DNA of 64,000 nucleotides from assembly GCF_029227915.1 (NCBI RefSeq), contig NC_079886.1, positions 14,794,501 through 14,858,500 on the forward strand, written 5' to 3'. The notes under the pieces are model-generated. The model searched no databases. It was not told the DNA's origin and was given only the letters and a program-made list of their open reading frames with translations. Both the position numbers and the translations under genes were made by a program. The DNA is from Hydractinia symbiolongicarpus (taxonomy: Eukaryota > Cnidaria > Hydrozoa > Anthoathecata > Hydractiniidae). Of this stretch, positions 17,272 to 28,813 are shown in pieces (positions within the stretch are counted from its first letter, which is position 1; every line of letters starts with the position of its first letter).

Positions 17272-18143
17272 TTATTTACTCCAAAAGAGCTCGAGGTCTG
17301 CCTTTTCATCCTCTGAAAAACACCATTCCATAGCGCTGTCGGGATGCCAGGCTACCGGAAGAAGCTCCTTCTTAATCCTATACTTCCACGCTTTTCTCAA
17401 GCGATGGGCCTCGAGTAGCTCAGGTTCCTCTACAGCCATGCTGTGATACATTTCCTTAGTAACAAACCAGTCCAGAAGATGCTTGAATCGACATGGTTCT
17501 TCTTCAATAGCCTTGGTACACATGTCTTGAGTTTTGAAATGGTCCGGAACATCCCCGAGCAGCCGGGGATTCAGTTCAATAACCCGTGTGCACATTTCCT
17601 GGGTCTTGATATGATCTGGAACATACCCAAGCAACCAGGGCTCCCGTTCAACCGCCATGGCACAAATTTCCGGTGCCTTTATATGATCTGGAACATCATC
17701 GATCAGCTGGGGTTCTTCTTCAACAACCCCAAGGCACATTTCAAGTGTCTTGAAATGATCTGGAACAATTTCAAAAGCCAGGGGTCGTCACCAACCGCCA
17801 TGGCGCACATTTCTTGTGTTTTGAACTGATCTGGAACAAAATCGAACATGTGGGGCATTTCTTCAACCATCCAGTTACACATTTCCTGGGTCTTGATATA
17901 ATCTGGAATATTCACAAATGTGGTAGTATCTCCCTCGGTGGCTATGTCACACATTACATCCGTCTTTAATCGATCCGGAACATAATCGTACATATAGGGG
18001 TATTTATCAACGGCTCTATCACACATGTCCTGGGTCTTGAAGTGATCAGGGACATATTCAAGCATCTGGGGGATTTCTTTAACTATCCAATTGCACATTT
18101 CCCGGGTCTTGATATCATCAGGGATATTTCTAAACTAACTCAT
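17272..18143 (-). pseudogene. DUF4116-repeat protein of Polinton A, about ten 24-residue units
   Basis: Minus-strand gene of about 290 codons made of ten tandem 24-residue units with consensus V-P-D-H-h-K-T-Q-E-M-C-x-x-A-V-E-x-x-P-x-L-L (DUF4116). The best units lie at 17540-18080. The ATG at 18143 is followed by an in-frame TAG at codon 3, and a frameshift sits in unit 6 (about 17740-17780). After the repeats comes a non-repeat basic/acidic tail (E-L-E-A-H-R-L-R-K-A-W) ending L-F-W-S-K. DUF4116 is known from giant viruses and protists and its function is unknown. Position next to the right terminal repeat is shared with Polinton B. Confidence 0.75.
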
Positions 18144-18360
18144 TTTTTCTTTAAGTAAAACCCTATCAAGGATCATTGGGGTTGGGACCATCGAGTATGG
18201 GACTTTCCCTACTCAATTGCGCAATCTCTATTTTTGTTGATGTCAGCATTATTACTTTCGGCGTGTGCGCATGCGCAAGAATTTTTGATGATGTCAGCAA
18301 AATTTCATGTGCTGTGGTTGCCATGGTTTCAAGATTTCTTGTTCTGTTGACATGAGACTA

Positions 18361-18455
18361 CGAGATTTTGGAGGGGGTGTCGGGGGAGCGGGGTTTTGGG
18401 GGGTAAAGGTGTCAAAGGAGCGAAATCCTGGGCATATTCACTCTACTGTACCACT
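18361..18455. repeat. Right terminal inverted repeat of Polinton A
   Basis: 95 bases, reverse complement of 5904-5997. The outer end ...CCACT borders GCTAT (18456-18460), which duplicates 5899-5903. Confidence 0.9.
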
Positions 18456-18852
18456 GCTATCTTCTACCCAAGCATTAAGCAATCTAGTTATTTCCCGGGT
18501 GAAGTCTTTGCCAGTGCCTCCACTTGGAAGCATGAAAAGATTTTTCCTCCAGAAAACGATTTTTTCATAGCAGGAATCAATTAGTTTTGTAAAATCACTT
18601 CCCTTCACTTCACCCCAGTAAAACTGTTCAGGAGTTATGACTTCTGTTGCATTGTTGTTAGAATTTTCATGCATAGGAACCCTCTTCTTCAGTAGGCAGA
18701 GGATCGACTCTTGACACAATTATTTTACATTGTCTTTGATGTTGTAGAGCACCTCTCGCCGTACGGAATAATTTTCTGCACTTTGCACACGGAACTTCCG
18801 TTGATGCAGTTGCAGGTCTTGAGTTTCCGATGGAATCGCCATTCCCATTCAT
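18456..18852 (-). pseudogene. RLE retroelement, N-terminal part: zinc finger and P-loop-like region
   Basis: Minus-strand coding from M-N-G-N-G (18852). It has a zinc finger C-A-K-C...H-Q-R-Q-C (about 18730-18790) and a frameshift near 18670, then F-T-K-L-I-D-S-C-Y-E-K-I-V-F-W, the glycine-rich P-S-G-G-T-G-K (about 18520) and T-R-L-L-N-A-W-V-E-D-S. It stops exactly at the Polinton A terminus. Coding resumes with S-P-L-G-S at 5903 downwards. Alignment with the copy at 32.7-35.8 kb is colinear across the junction, so this is the 5' half of the same ORF as 3435-5903. Confidence 0.75.
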
Positions 18853-21660
18853 TATTCGTCCTTCTCTGCTTTCAGCTAGTACTATTATTGAAAATAACTA
18901 TCTTGATATTATCTCAGCAACTCGTTGCGTTATCATAATTTTAAATTCACAAACAGCACTAAAATTCCGTTACGGAAAAGCGTCCGCCATCTTCATTATA
19001 CCGTCCACCCAACGATATACCCAGAATGCAATTGTATGTTATGAAAACAACGCAAGGTTGTGTGCAATGAATTTTTTTAGCCAGCTAATGTTATGTTATA
19101 TATATCTTGTTTTGTCACTATTCTTTTTCATTCACCCACGCATCATCTTATACTGTATTCTTGTATATAGAAAACAGAAGTTTCTACAATGGTAAAAAGT
19201 TTCTTTTTAAGATATATAATGGCGAAAGTAAGGTTTATTATGGTTGACTGATCGTGATTGATTGTGATTCATTTACCTCTCGTTGAAATAATATTTTGAC
19301 TAAATGTGTTTGTCATACCTCTTGGTGTGTTAATTATTAGGCAAGTTAAAAGAAATATCTAGCTTAGTTATTTTAGATTTGTTTGCAGACTATCCTGCTT
19401 TTTTCGGGGGTACTGTAAGTCTTCCTGTCTATTAAGGTGATTATCCTAGCTAGAGATCATCCTGTGGTGCCGTTATTGCAACTTTACACACGACTCGGCT
19501 TTATGGTTTTGACTAGCTATATATATATATAAACCATGTCTTTAAGACAGCTTGACTGAAGAGTGTTGAGTAAAAAGCAAATTCCCTGAAAAAACTTGTG
19601 TTTCACATCATTTGGTTTGGTACAGTGGAGGTTTCTTATATATAACACAGACACCTGTCCAAGATGGTCACAAGGTTAGGTCAGGTCCAATCAGAAATTT
19701 TTCAGCCTGTTGAAGTTTCTTAAAGAAACAATTTTTTAAACATGACTGCAACAGAAAAACAAACTTATTTTGCCTTTGGTGTTTTAGAGTTTAAGAATGT
19801 CGATAATATTCTGCAGGCACCGGCAGAATAAGTGAGGTATTTATTCTGACAATACTGGCACAATAAGTGGGGGTATTTAATCTGTCAGCAGTAACCCCCC
19901 GCAGACTAAACTAGGGTATTTATTGTGCCAGTAGGTAACTATTAGCAGAATATTTCAGAGATTAATTCTGCCCGTAGTATAGGACCATTTATAACTAGGC
20001 AGAATATTTGGGACATTTATTTTACTGACAGTATAAATAGGGTCATTTATTCTCACAGCAGTAAAAAAGGGCTTTTCGTTCTGATAGCAGGATACAATTG
20101 AAAAATGCTTGGACCCCAAGTATTTCCCCATTGTATAAGTGGAGATAAGTTGTATAAGTGAGGGCATTTATTCTGCTGCCAGTAATGCTGTAGGCAGTGT
20201 AATAGTGTCATTTGTTCTTGTGGTGGTAACTAATGACATTATATACAGAAGTGGTGTTTGCTATCGGTTTCTACTGATGACATAAATAGGGATCAACTAC
20301 CAGTGGAATAAATCACGCACCTATTGCTGGTAGAATGAATTATTTTATTTCTGGAAAACAATTATTTTAAATATGCTTGGTTCAAGCTTCACATCATGAA
20401 ATTTGTTAGTTAAATATAATTTTTTACTTCCTTGAAATGTTAAATGTTTTAGCAATATCTGGTAACATGAAGTGGTCCTTGGATATTAGGACTCAATATT
20501 TTTTAGTTTCCTGAATCCTATTAGAGTTAGTTTCACGCTATATAAATCAATACATTTGTTCAGATTATGTCTAAATAAACCCAAGTGGCATGCTAAGAAA
20601 AATATTAATCAATGCACTTAAAGAGAATTGGACTTGATGTAATGTGGCAAGAGTTTTATAAAAGGCTGTGACTCTATCCTATAAACCCCTGCGAGAAATT
20701 GGGCCTGGATCTTCCACATAACTTCTCAGCAAGAATCTTACCATAATGTTTTAAACTAAAAACATAGGAAAAATACACATGTTTTTTAAACTATGCATTT
20801 TATGAAAAGCAATAACAACGAGAAATATATAGACATACACAATTATGTCACCCCTACTTATAATTTACACGATAAAGAAATAAACAACAGCATAATGATC
20901 TGCACAATTGCTCGCAACCTTTTTTCTATTGCTCAGTTGTTTATGAATAAAATTATAGATCGAATAAAATATTTGTTGTTCAAATAAGCAGATTTTAAGC
21001 AAATTTAAAAAGAATCCATACGTAACAACAAAATGAGGCTTTAAAGTTGTGTTCTTACTGTTAATAAGAACAAATCAAGCTAAAAAAGGCTGGAAAAGCA
21101 GCCACCTTCAGGTCAGATTTTACTTGTTCTTATAGAAAAGAAGTTGTTGTGCAGTAGACTGAATACTAATACTAAAATTAGAATACGATTACTGTTGAAT
21201 CGCAACAAAAAAAACTTCAACAGCTCTCACTGAAAAGCAGTGCAAAAATCATGAGGATTTTTAGAACATATTTGAAAATTCAAAATTTCATTTGAAGAGC
21301 ATGCATTTATGTTAAAAATTAAAAAATTATCACCATTTTGCGAGAGTCATGTAATCTTGTGTGCGCATCCACCTAAATTCTCACAAAAAGGCCTGCTTTT
21401 TGGTTGTAGTGAAGCACCATGTTTTACCTTCCAACCTTAGGGGTATTTACTAGTCAGAATAGCAAATTCTGCATAACATACAATCTCTATGCCATAATCC
21501 TGTTTTTGCAATCAAACTAATGTTCCCACACTCCATATAGCTACAATATACTTGATATGTTTATGATGGATAAAAGAGTAGGAAAATGACGTACTTGTCT
21601 TTGTAACTTGTTCTTTATGGTGATTATTTTTTATTTTTTTCAGAAATAATTTTAAACAGT
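18853..21660. other. AT-rich noncoding host DNA
   Basis: No supported gene. It contains a short (TA)n run near 19519, a pogo-like inverted-repeat-style sequence TACAGTGGAGGTTTCTTATA near 19620 (single end only), and the degenerate minisatellite at 19805-20345. The remainder shows nothing recognisable. Confidence 0.5.
19805..20345. repeat. Degenerate minisatellite
   Basis: Recurring blocks of the form ATTTATTCTG...CAGTA...TAGGG, at least eight degenerate copies spaced roughly 35-50 bases. No target duplications or inverted ends seen. Confidence 0.5.
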
Positions 21661-21663
21661 CAT

Positions 21664-22145
21664 GTCATCATCATCATCATTCTTGGCTTAACGTCCGTTT
21701 TCCATGCTAGCATGGGTTGGACGGGGTATATTAATGACCCTCTTCCAATCTGATCTAGACTGTGTTAGATCAAGTCTGTCCTTATAACCTGCTGCCAAGT
21801 CTTTCTCGGTCTGCCTCTGGGCTTTGCCTATCAAGTCTTTACACTTTCTTACCCAATTATTCTCCTCCATTCTTTCCAAGTGCCCCAGCCAATTCAATCT
21901 TCTTATCTGGATAACATCTTTAATTCTACGGATACTTAGCCTGCTTCTTAGCTCATCTGAACTTTTCTGTCTCTCAGACTGGCGTTACACATCCACCTAA
22001 CCATTCTCATATCATTCCTTTCTAACTGGTCAAGATCTTCCTGCTTCACTGCCCATGTCTCACTACCGTACAACACAACACTTCTTACACAGGCCTCATC
22101 TAACCTACCTTTTACCTCAATTGACAAGACTCTGCTAGTCAACAA
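21664..22145 (-). pseudogene. 3' end of a LINE (C-terminal reverse transcriptase region and tail)
   Basis: Minus-strand frames contain V-V-L-Y-G-S-E-T-W-A-V and R-M-V-R-W-M-C-N (about 21985-22090), then L-N-W-L-G-H-L-E-R-M (about 21870-21900). This is the characteristic C-terminal region of CR1/L2-like LINE reverse transcriptases. One frameshift at about 21945. The end carries A-S-M-E-N-G-R followed by a short ATG-rich tail (21664-21680), as expected for a LINE 3' terminus. The 5' part is absent, consistent with 5' truncation. Confidence 0.75.
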
Positions 22146-22361
22146 AGGAAGTAACTCTCTGAAATTTTTCCAAGCAGAACCTATTCACTTTAAGAACATT
22201 CGTTGGCAGGCTCCCTATTAGCTAAACCAAACTCTGTATAGCAGCTATACGGAGCAGGAGTATTACTCCTTATAGAAACCACACTCCGTACGTCACATAT
22301 CGACTTTAAGTGCCCAGAAACAAGTGAAAATCCAACAAAATTACCATGGAAGTACTCGTGA

Positions 22362-22873
22362 TCACATTGAGCTCATTGTCACTAATCTCAGTAAATCTTC
22401 CGACATTGTGTAAGTTGTATTCTGTATATAACACGGCAAAAAATGGTCCATTGATACGTTAAGCATTTCCGCTATGTTGTTCCATGAATTTTCCATGTAT
22501 CTAAGGCTTTCAAGGGATTCTTTGGGTAAGTGAAATCCTGGTTTACCAGGTCTGTTGTTCATTTCTATTGCAGATGGGTTATACATAATAGTTGTGCAAC
22601 ATAGCATGGTAAATACCAGTCACTACGGATCTTACAATATTTGCAACAATATCGGAAATAGACTGATTGCTTTCTGTTTCTAAAAATCTGTGCTAATGCT
22701 TTTAAGGCAATCTCCATTCGTGATATGGCTATTTCTTTCCAGGTTTTGCCTCTGTAGTTTCGGCATATTCCAAAAGTTCTACCAGACTTTGAAAAAAGGT
22801 ATGCCAACCTTCCACTACTGTACCAGATGTACAATTCGCTTCCATTGTTTATTATTATAACAGTTTTCAACAA
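22362..22873 (-). pseudogene. Helix-turn-helix remnant of a transposase/integrase-like gene
   Basis: Two overlapping frames. The downstream one has R-P-G-K-P-G-F-H-L-P-K-E-S-L-E and S-W-N-N-I-A-E-M-L-N-V-S, a helix-turn-helix layout like that preceding integrase-type domains in cnidarian repeat proteins, then M-S-E-D-L-L-R-L-V. No catalytic core follows. The family name is not certain. Confidence 0.35.
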
Positions 22874-22899
22874 AGTCTGATCTGAAGTGATGGTCTATG

Positions 22900-25060
22900 C
22901 AAACTTAATTCATGCATGCCGTTCTCCACTCCACTCCACTTTTGACAATCTCCAGGATGGACAGACACAGGCAGTTGTTCATTAATTTTGAGGACCAATA
23001 ACTGCTGCAATCTGTGATTTTAAGGACCATGCCAACTACAAACACATTTAAAAAAAGAAAAAGACCTGAAACTGCTTAACATAAAAACTTATTTTATAAA
23101 GAAAAAAATGTGTTGAATATATTTTGCATAAGCTAAATATATATTTTGTTAAAGCTACAAAAAAAAATATGAAATCCGTAACACACATAACGCGCTGGGA
23201 CAAGCAAGCCAACTTCAGTGCTTCGCAGCTATCGTCTTTTTTACATTCACAAAAAGGTAAACTGTAGTAGTGATTTTTTATTTACTGCCCAGGACTCAAT
23301 TAAGTGCCCTTTCCGTATATGCACCCACCCTAAAAGTTCATAAAAATTTAAGTGCCCAGGGCGCTTAATTGGTCATTCACGGTATCATAAAATTGATCTC
23401 AACCAAAAATCGACCAAATTTAAAATCCCGGTTTTTGCTCAATTTTGCTATTAGTATATTCCACTGGTGTGAAATACTTTAAATTTTCTGTTTTGCATTT
23501 TTTTCTTCTTCTTAACTAACTTAAAGGGATCCTGAGGTACTTTTACAAGTTGATCTCACCTGAAAGATTTGCATAAGAAATGCTAAATGATATATTTACT
23601 TTTTGTTGAAACTTCATGTAACTCCAGATATAGCTTTTTAAATATTTATTTTTCTTCTTGTTTAACCGCCATCTTTGACCTTCTTCTTCTTTTTTAGTGG
23701 CATGTGACCCTGTTAAGTAATATTTATGTACTGCTCAAATTACTGACTTTCACAGCCAAAAACAATTAATTTGCCTAGTTAAAATAATTCAACATATTTT
23801 CCAAATCAATCTCTGTAAGAATGATTTTTAATTTATTTAAAAAATAATTCAACTTGATATACTAGTGGTCTAAGCAATAAAATGAAAATAATAATATATT
23901 AGCAGCAGGTGTGTGCATGATTTCTTTTATTTCAAATTGAAAAGAATTTATTTCAACAAACAGGTTGTAAAAATTACTGATCTATAACCTGTCGACCTGG
24001 GAGGGATATGATGCTTAAATGAGTATTGCCAACCTTGTTCCCAACAATCCTTTGGGACGAGGTTGCTTAAGTTACTCAGTAGATGGATATATATATATTC
24101 AAAAATATTAAAAAGTCAATAGAAAAAAACACTACTTTAATTTATCCCTTGACACAGGAAGAGACAGAAATTACTGTGTAATTAAAGTTTGTTTTCTTAT
24201 GATATTTTTCCAATATGTAGCGCAAACATCAACAGATGGAATGAAACAGAATATTTAGATACGAAAGTGTAGGGTAACCAGTTTCAAATTTGCTAACCTT
24301 GTCCCCAGGCCTTTTGGTTCTATACTGCCCTGCACCTCCATGATAAGACCTTTCAAAAGCATACATCGTACATTAATGTCCAACGAAACACACATGATTC
24401 AGCATTTTTAGCGTTGACAAATAACTGCCGTCACAATTTTTGCACTCATTAGAATACTTTGGCAGTTTCTAAATCACATTGGCAAAATTTAGCTGAGGTT
24501 ATTTTTGAACTCACCAAAATAAAGTTCAAAGCAGAAAAAACAGCATTTTATGAAATATATTATAGCGTTTTCTGTAATAATTTAATTTATCCACAAGTGG
24601 TCACAAACTGCTTTTAATGATGTAGTTGCAGCAGGGCTGATTCAGCCCCCCTTCCCCAACCCACCCCTACACCTTTTGATGTGTGCGGCATGTTAAACGT
24701 TCAGTAATTTTCACAAGCTGCATCTTAAATAAAAGTCCCTTGATGAACTGATTTGTGATAGCATAACAATTAATGACAATTGATGTCCATCAAATTGCGA
24801 AACATGTGATTGATCTTTGAGTTAGTATGGGGGAGGAAAACGATAAGGAGAATCATACATATACAAAAGACAGGAATAGCTATATGTACATTTGAAACCT
24901 TTATACTTCAACTGAATAGCAGGAACAATGGAGCAGGAATAGTATTTACATAAGAATGTTCATGCTCCAACAAAAACCAAGTCAACACAATAGGTACTAA
25001 ACCATTAATAACAAAATGCAATATGCTGCAATATTATATAAGTCTCTTTGTGTACTGTTT
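22900..25060. other. AT-rich noncoding host DNA
   Basis: No supported gene. A small inverted AAGTGCCC...GGGCGCTTAA block (about 23290-23375) looks like a MITE end, and two similar AACCTTGT-CCCA blocks occur near 24030 and 24296. Otherwise nothing recognised. Confidence 0.45.
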
Positions 25061-25069
25061 TAGTATTTG

Positions 25070-28000
25070 GGAGCTAACCATGCTCTAGAATGGACAGCAA
25101 AGGTTTTTATGCAGCTCCTCTTTTTGTCATACCATAACGCAACTGAAGTTCACCCTTTGCGCACTTTACTTCTGCCTGCTACAAGCAACCATTTCCCCTT
25201 ATTTTAGAGATGTCAAAACGAAGATGTTGTTCTGTAGTTGTTTTGATAGAATGCAGTCAGTTATACAGACAATTGGTAGCATATGATTGGGATAATACTT
25301 TTCCACCAATTTAGACACTTGAATTAAGTTATTACAACCATTAGCTAGTGATAATGCCTCTGCAGCCAAAGTAGATCTGGCAACTTTTAATTCTGTTTAA
25401 ATTCCACTGTATGGGTACAGCTTGATTTTAGGCTCAACAAGGAAAATGTTCACCTTGACTAGCATTGTTTAATAGGTTGTTTAGACTCACATCTGCAAAT
25501 TGTTGACGTCCATTCTACTAAAAGTGATAAAGGTGAGGTTTTGATAAATTTGACGAATTATTTTGTTAACAAATTGGGGATCTGCAACAGTTGCTGTTTT
25601 TATTTTAGTGCTGAGTTGGCAGATGTCAAAACTAACATCTGGTCTTGAGTTATACCACTTATCTAGTTTATTTGTCCAATAGCTGTCTGTAGTTGTTTTT
25701 GTTCTTGTTTGTGTAGTGGTTGTTTGGTGTCAGCGGTTCGAGTTTTATTAATTTTGATTGGCTGTAACATAGATGCAAAATTAGATTGTGATATTTTTAT
25801 AGATTTATCTTCCTGTTGCAAAAGCTGAATTCCAATGTATGTGGAGCAAGGTAAATTCTGAAAACCAATTTGAAATATGGTTGTAAATGGTGACATAATG
25901 ATGTTAAGAAATTGCTAAGAGCCTCCATACACGATATCATCAACATGACAAGTCGATAATTCAGAAAGTTGCCCTTTATTAACAGAATAGAATAGTCCTT
26001 TATTATACTTTTATAACAAAACGCCTAGCAATAAAATCTTCTGATAATCGTAGATAAAATTCTCTAGGTGCATCTGCTAGGGGAACGCTATACCCCCTAC
26101 AGCATCAGAGTAGGACCTGATGTTGTGGTTGAGAGCACAAGGAATTCTTGCAGAATTTTGAGCTTAGACAAGGCTTCTCTGGCAACTTGAATTGCTTTTA
26201 AGTTTTCAATAAGAACTTTGCTGGAGCATTCATTAGCTGAAATATGTGGGGGATCTTCTGAAATGGTATTGGGCAACTTCAGGTTTTGGCCAACTGGAAA
26301 TTGGTAAGTTGAATAACCATGAACATTTTTTAAACTATTTTTAGCCTTGACAGCCCACATATAAGTGCAATGTCAAAGTGGCTTTTATCTTCATTAAGAA
26401 TCTTTTGCATCATTTTACTTAAAAGTAAATTGTGATGCTCAACCAATCTATTAGACCATGGCGACTCAGCTCCAGTGGTAAGAACCTAATACCACAGCTG
26501 TCAAGAAGTTCTAAAAGTTCCTGATTGATAAACTCGCCTCCATTGTCAACCAAAAACTTGCTGGCCATGCAGTAACCAGCCATCCAGATTTTTAAAATTG
26601 TTTTCACAATAGTTGATGGTGTTTTGTTGGATATCTGTGATACTGCTGACACACTGGTGGCATGGTCGATTAGGTGCAGAATTATTTTACTGTTTTAAAA
26701 CTAAGTTATAATGCAACAGTTTCCTGAAATTTTATAGGTGTTGGTAAACCAACAACTGGTCTTGGTGGGGCGGAGTGGTAAAGTGCACATGTTTGACAGT
26801 TGCCTGATACCTTTTTTTAGTGCTGCTTATAACTCATCATCATTTTCCCTTGGTTGTCCAGCAGATTTTATTAGGTCGTGCAACGTTTTATAATGGGCAT
26901 GTGCAAACTGACGATGGATCTTTTAAGTCATTCTCTCTTTAGAGAAATGTTTTGTCCAAGCACATGAGCTGTGTCATTTGAGAATTAATAAACATGTTAA
27001 CTTTCTTTGTGGATTTTCTTGAAAGTAGAAGAGGAATGTCTTGGTCAACAATATCTGTATGGATTTTAACTTTTTTTGTTTCCGATAGTGGCAGGTATAA
27101 TGGCACCATTTGTAGTTTAAACTTTCTTTTCATCGCCAAGTTTATAGATGTTAGATGACAAAGTAAAATGGGCCTTGGATTTTTCACTAGATGGTAAAGT
27201 TTCAGTGAAATTATTGATGATTTTTTTTCAGTTTTGAAAGCTCCACTGTCAAGAACTGCAGTATTGAGGGATTCTGCTAGAAGACCATTTTGTTGATGGG
27301 GATGATCTAAGTCAGACTGATACATTACCACTTCATATTCATGTGGGGCATCTTTCTGTGCAAGTGTTTCAGAATATTCAGCATTAGATTAAAGATAGTG
27401 TTGTGTGGTGAATTTGAAAGAGCTTTGTCAGGGCATTTCGCAGTCCAGTAGTTGATGGATTGACAAATTGCACATCTTGTTGACTTTGCAAAGCTGTCAA
27501 ATGGGTTTCTGTCTTGCCCACTGTGGCGAGTTAATGTATGGCCTCTCCAATTTGGTTGGCTGCCACCTTGATTGGGGACTATTACCCGACTGCATGAATT
27601 GCTATTTGGATGTGATCAATAAAATTTCTTTCGTGTAAAGAATTTCATCATATTTTAATGCGAGTTGGTTAATGTCCTCAATCTTACTACAGGATTCCGC
27701 ATCTGAAATAAAACTATTGCTTTCAGAAAATAGTTTCTTTGATTAAATTTCAACCTTAGCTATGTGATCTTATCATCTGTGATTAACAGAACCCCACGAT
27801 ATGCTTGTTTCATATGATTTGATCTTGTGATTTCTTTCATTAAATTGTGCAATAAAATCAAAAACGAGTAGGTTACTAGGCCTTTTATAATATTTTAACT
27901 CTTCTAAAGCCTGGTACTTAGTCAGAGTTTTGTCCTTTAAATATAACTTGTCTAAACGAGTTATTACTTTCTAAAGTCCCTCTTAACAATCTTTATCAAC

Positions 28001-28200
28001 TTTAGAAAGTTCTATAACTGCTTCTTGAGCAGGTCCTTTCAAGGAAAGCAGAAGAGCCATTCTCTCCCTGCTTTTTCTTCTTCATTTTTGTAAATTTACT
28101 TCAAACAGACAGAAGCTTTTTCCAGTCCTCATAGATTCTCCATTCACTTATAGTGAAGGATGTGATTTATCCAGATTCGACATAACTAATGATAAGAGAA
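25070..28200 (-). mobile_element. Decayed Ty1/copia-type LTR retrotransposon (internal region)
   Basis: Minus-strand coding fragments appear in copia order. Gag with R-L-D-K-L-Y-L-K-D (about 27940) is followed by a zinc knuckle C-A-I-C...C-P-D-K (about 27455) whose histidine is tyrosine. A protease-like D-I-P-L-L-L-S-R (about 27040) follows, then integrase F-L-V-D-N-G-G-E-F (about 26550). Reverse transcriptase has R-P-D-V-S-F-D-I-C-Q-L-S-T (about 25640), and RNase H has S-T-L-A-A-E-A-L-S-L (about 25360). Integrase preceding reverse transcriptase distinguishes copia from gypsy order. Stops and frameshifts are frequent and no LTRs could be paired by eye. Confidence 0.75.
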
Positions 28201-28813
28201 TGTGTTTGAGTAACTGACACTATTCATCTAAAGATATAAATACTATTAAAACTTACTAAAACCCTTTTTCCAAACCAAGCTTAAAGGACTAAGTTTTTGT
28301 GAGAATTTTCTAAATAATTTTTTCTAAGTAATTATAAGTTCTGGAAACCTAAACTAGGGTTAAAACGAAACACAAAGTTGTTTTACGGAAGTACAATCTC
28401 TATATCAAGCTTTTAACTGACAAGATTCTCAGGTGCTTTCTTAAAATCTATCAGAACATTGAACCATACAATAAAAGAATTCAAAAGAAAATCAAAGCAC
28501 TGCTCAGCCTGTCATGCAATCAAAGACATCCATTCCAAAAAGACAGCAATGGTACTAACACTGAAGAATGGAAATTACGTGAAATTAAAGCAATAATTTT
28601 ATTAGATTGAATTTCGCGAAAACACAAATAAGCCACCAACTTTCAAATATGTCCTAATGTGGGTACAATTATTTCTTTATAAAATTTATGTTTTTAGACT
28701 CCTTTTTCTGTATTTAATATTGACATTGTTGTGAAAGGAAAAAGAAAGTTTCTTACTAATAATAAATTGCGCGTTAATGATTTTATCAAAGGTTGAGGAA
28801 ACCAGCTTTTTAA
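28201..28813. other. AT-rich noncoding DNA
   Basis: No gene or repeat recognised. Adjacent to the copia-like remnant and may contain its decayed LTR. Confidence 0.35.

Larger units (their letters stand above)
5904..18455. mobile_element. Polinton/Maverick element A, complete but decayed
   Basis: 12.55-kb element with inverted terminal repeats at both ends, AGT...ACT termini and a GCTAT duplication (5899-5903 and 18456-18460). Plus-strand genes: pPolB, HNH-like protein, membrane protein, two or three small ORFs and packaging ATPase. Minus-strand genes: DUF4116 repeats, cysteine-rich protein, truncated capsid protein, a conserved small protein and integrase. The protease and penton were not found; an AT-rich segment (10493-12838) occupies part of the gene space. 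Removing the element and one GCTAT would leave an RLE ORF of the same local length as the independent copy at 32.7-35.8 kb. The usual Polinton duplication is 6 bp; here only 5 match. Confidence 0.9.

Noticed and set aside
1-18455. Giant virus or free virus insertion
   Set aside because: DUF4116 and capsid genes suggest it, but the terminal repeats, integrase, pPolB and size identify Polintons.
19620-19660. Possible pogo/Tigger element end TACAGTGGAGG
   Set aside because: Only one end was found and no transposase or matching inverted repeat nearby.
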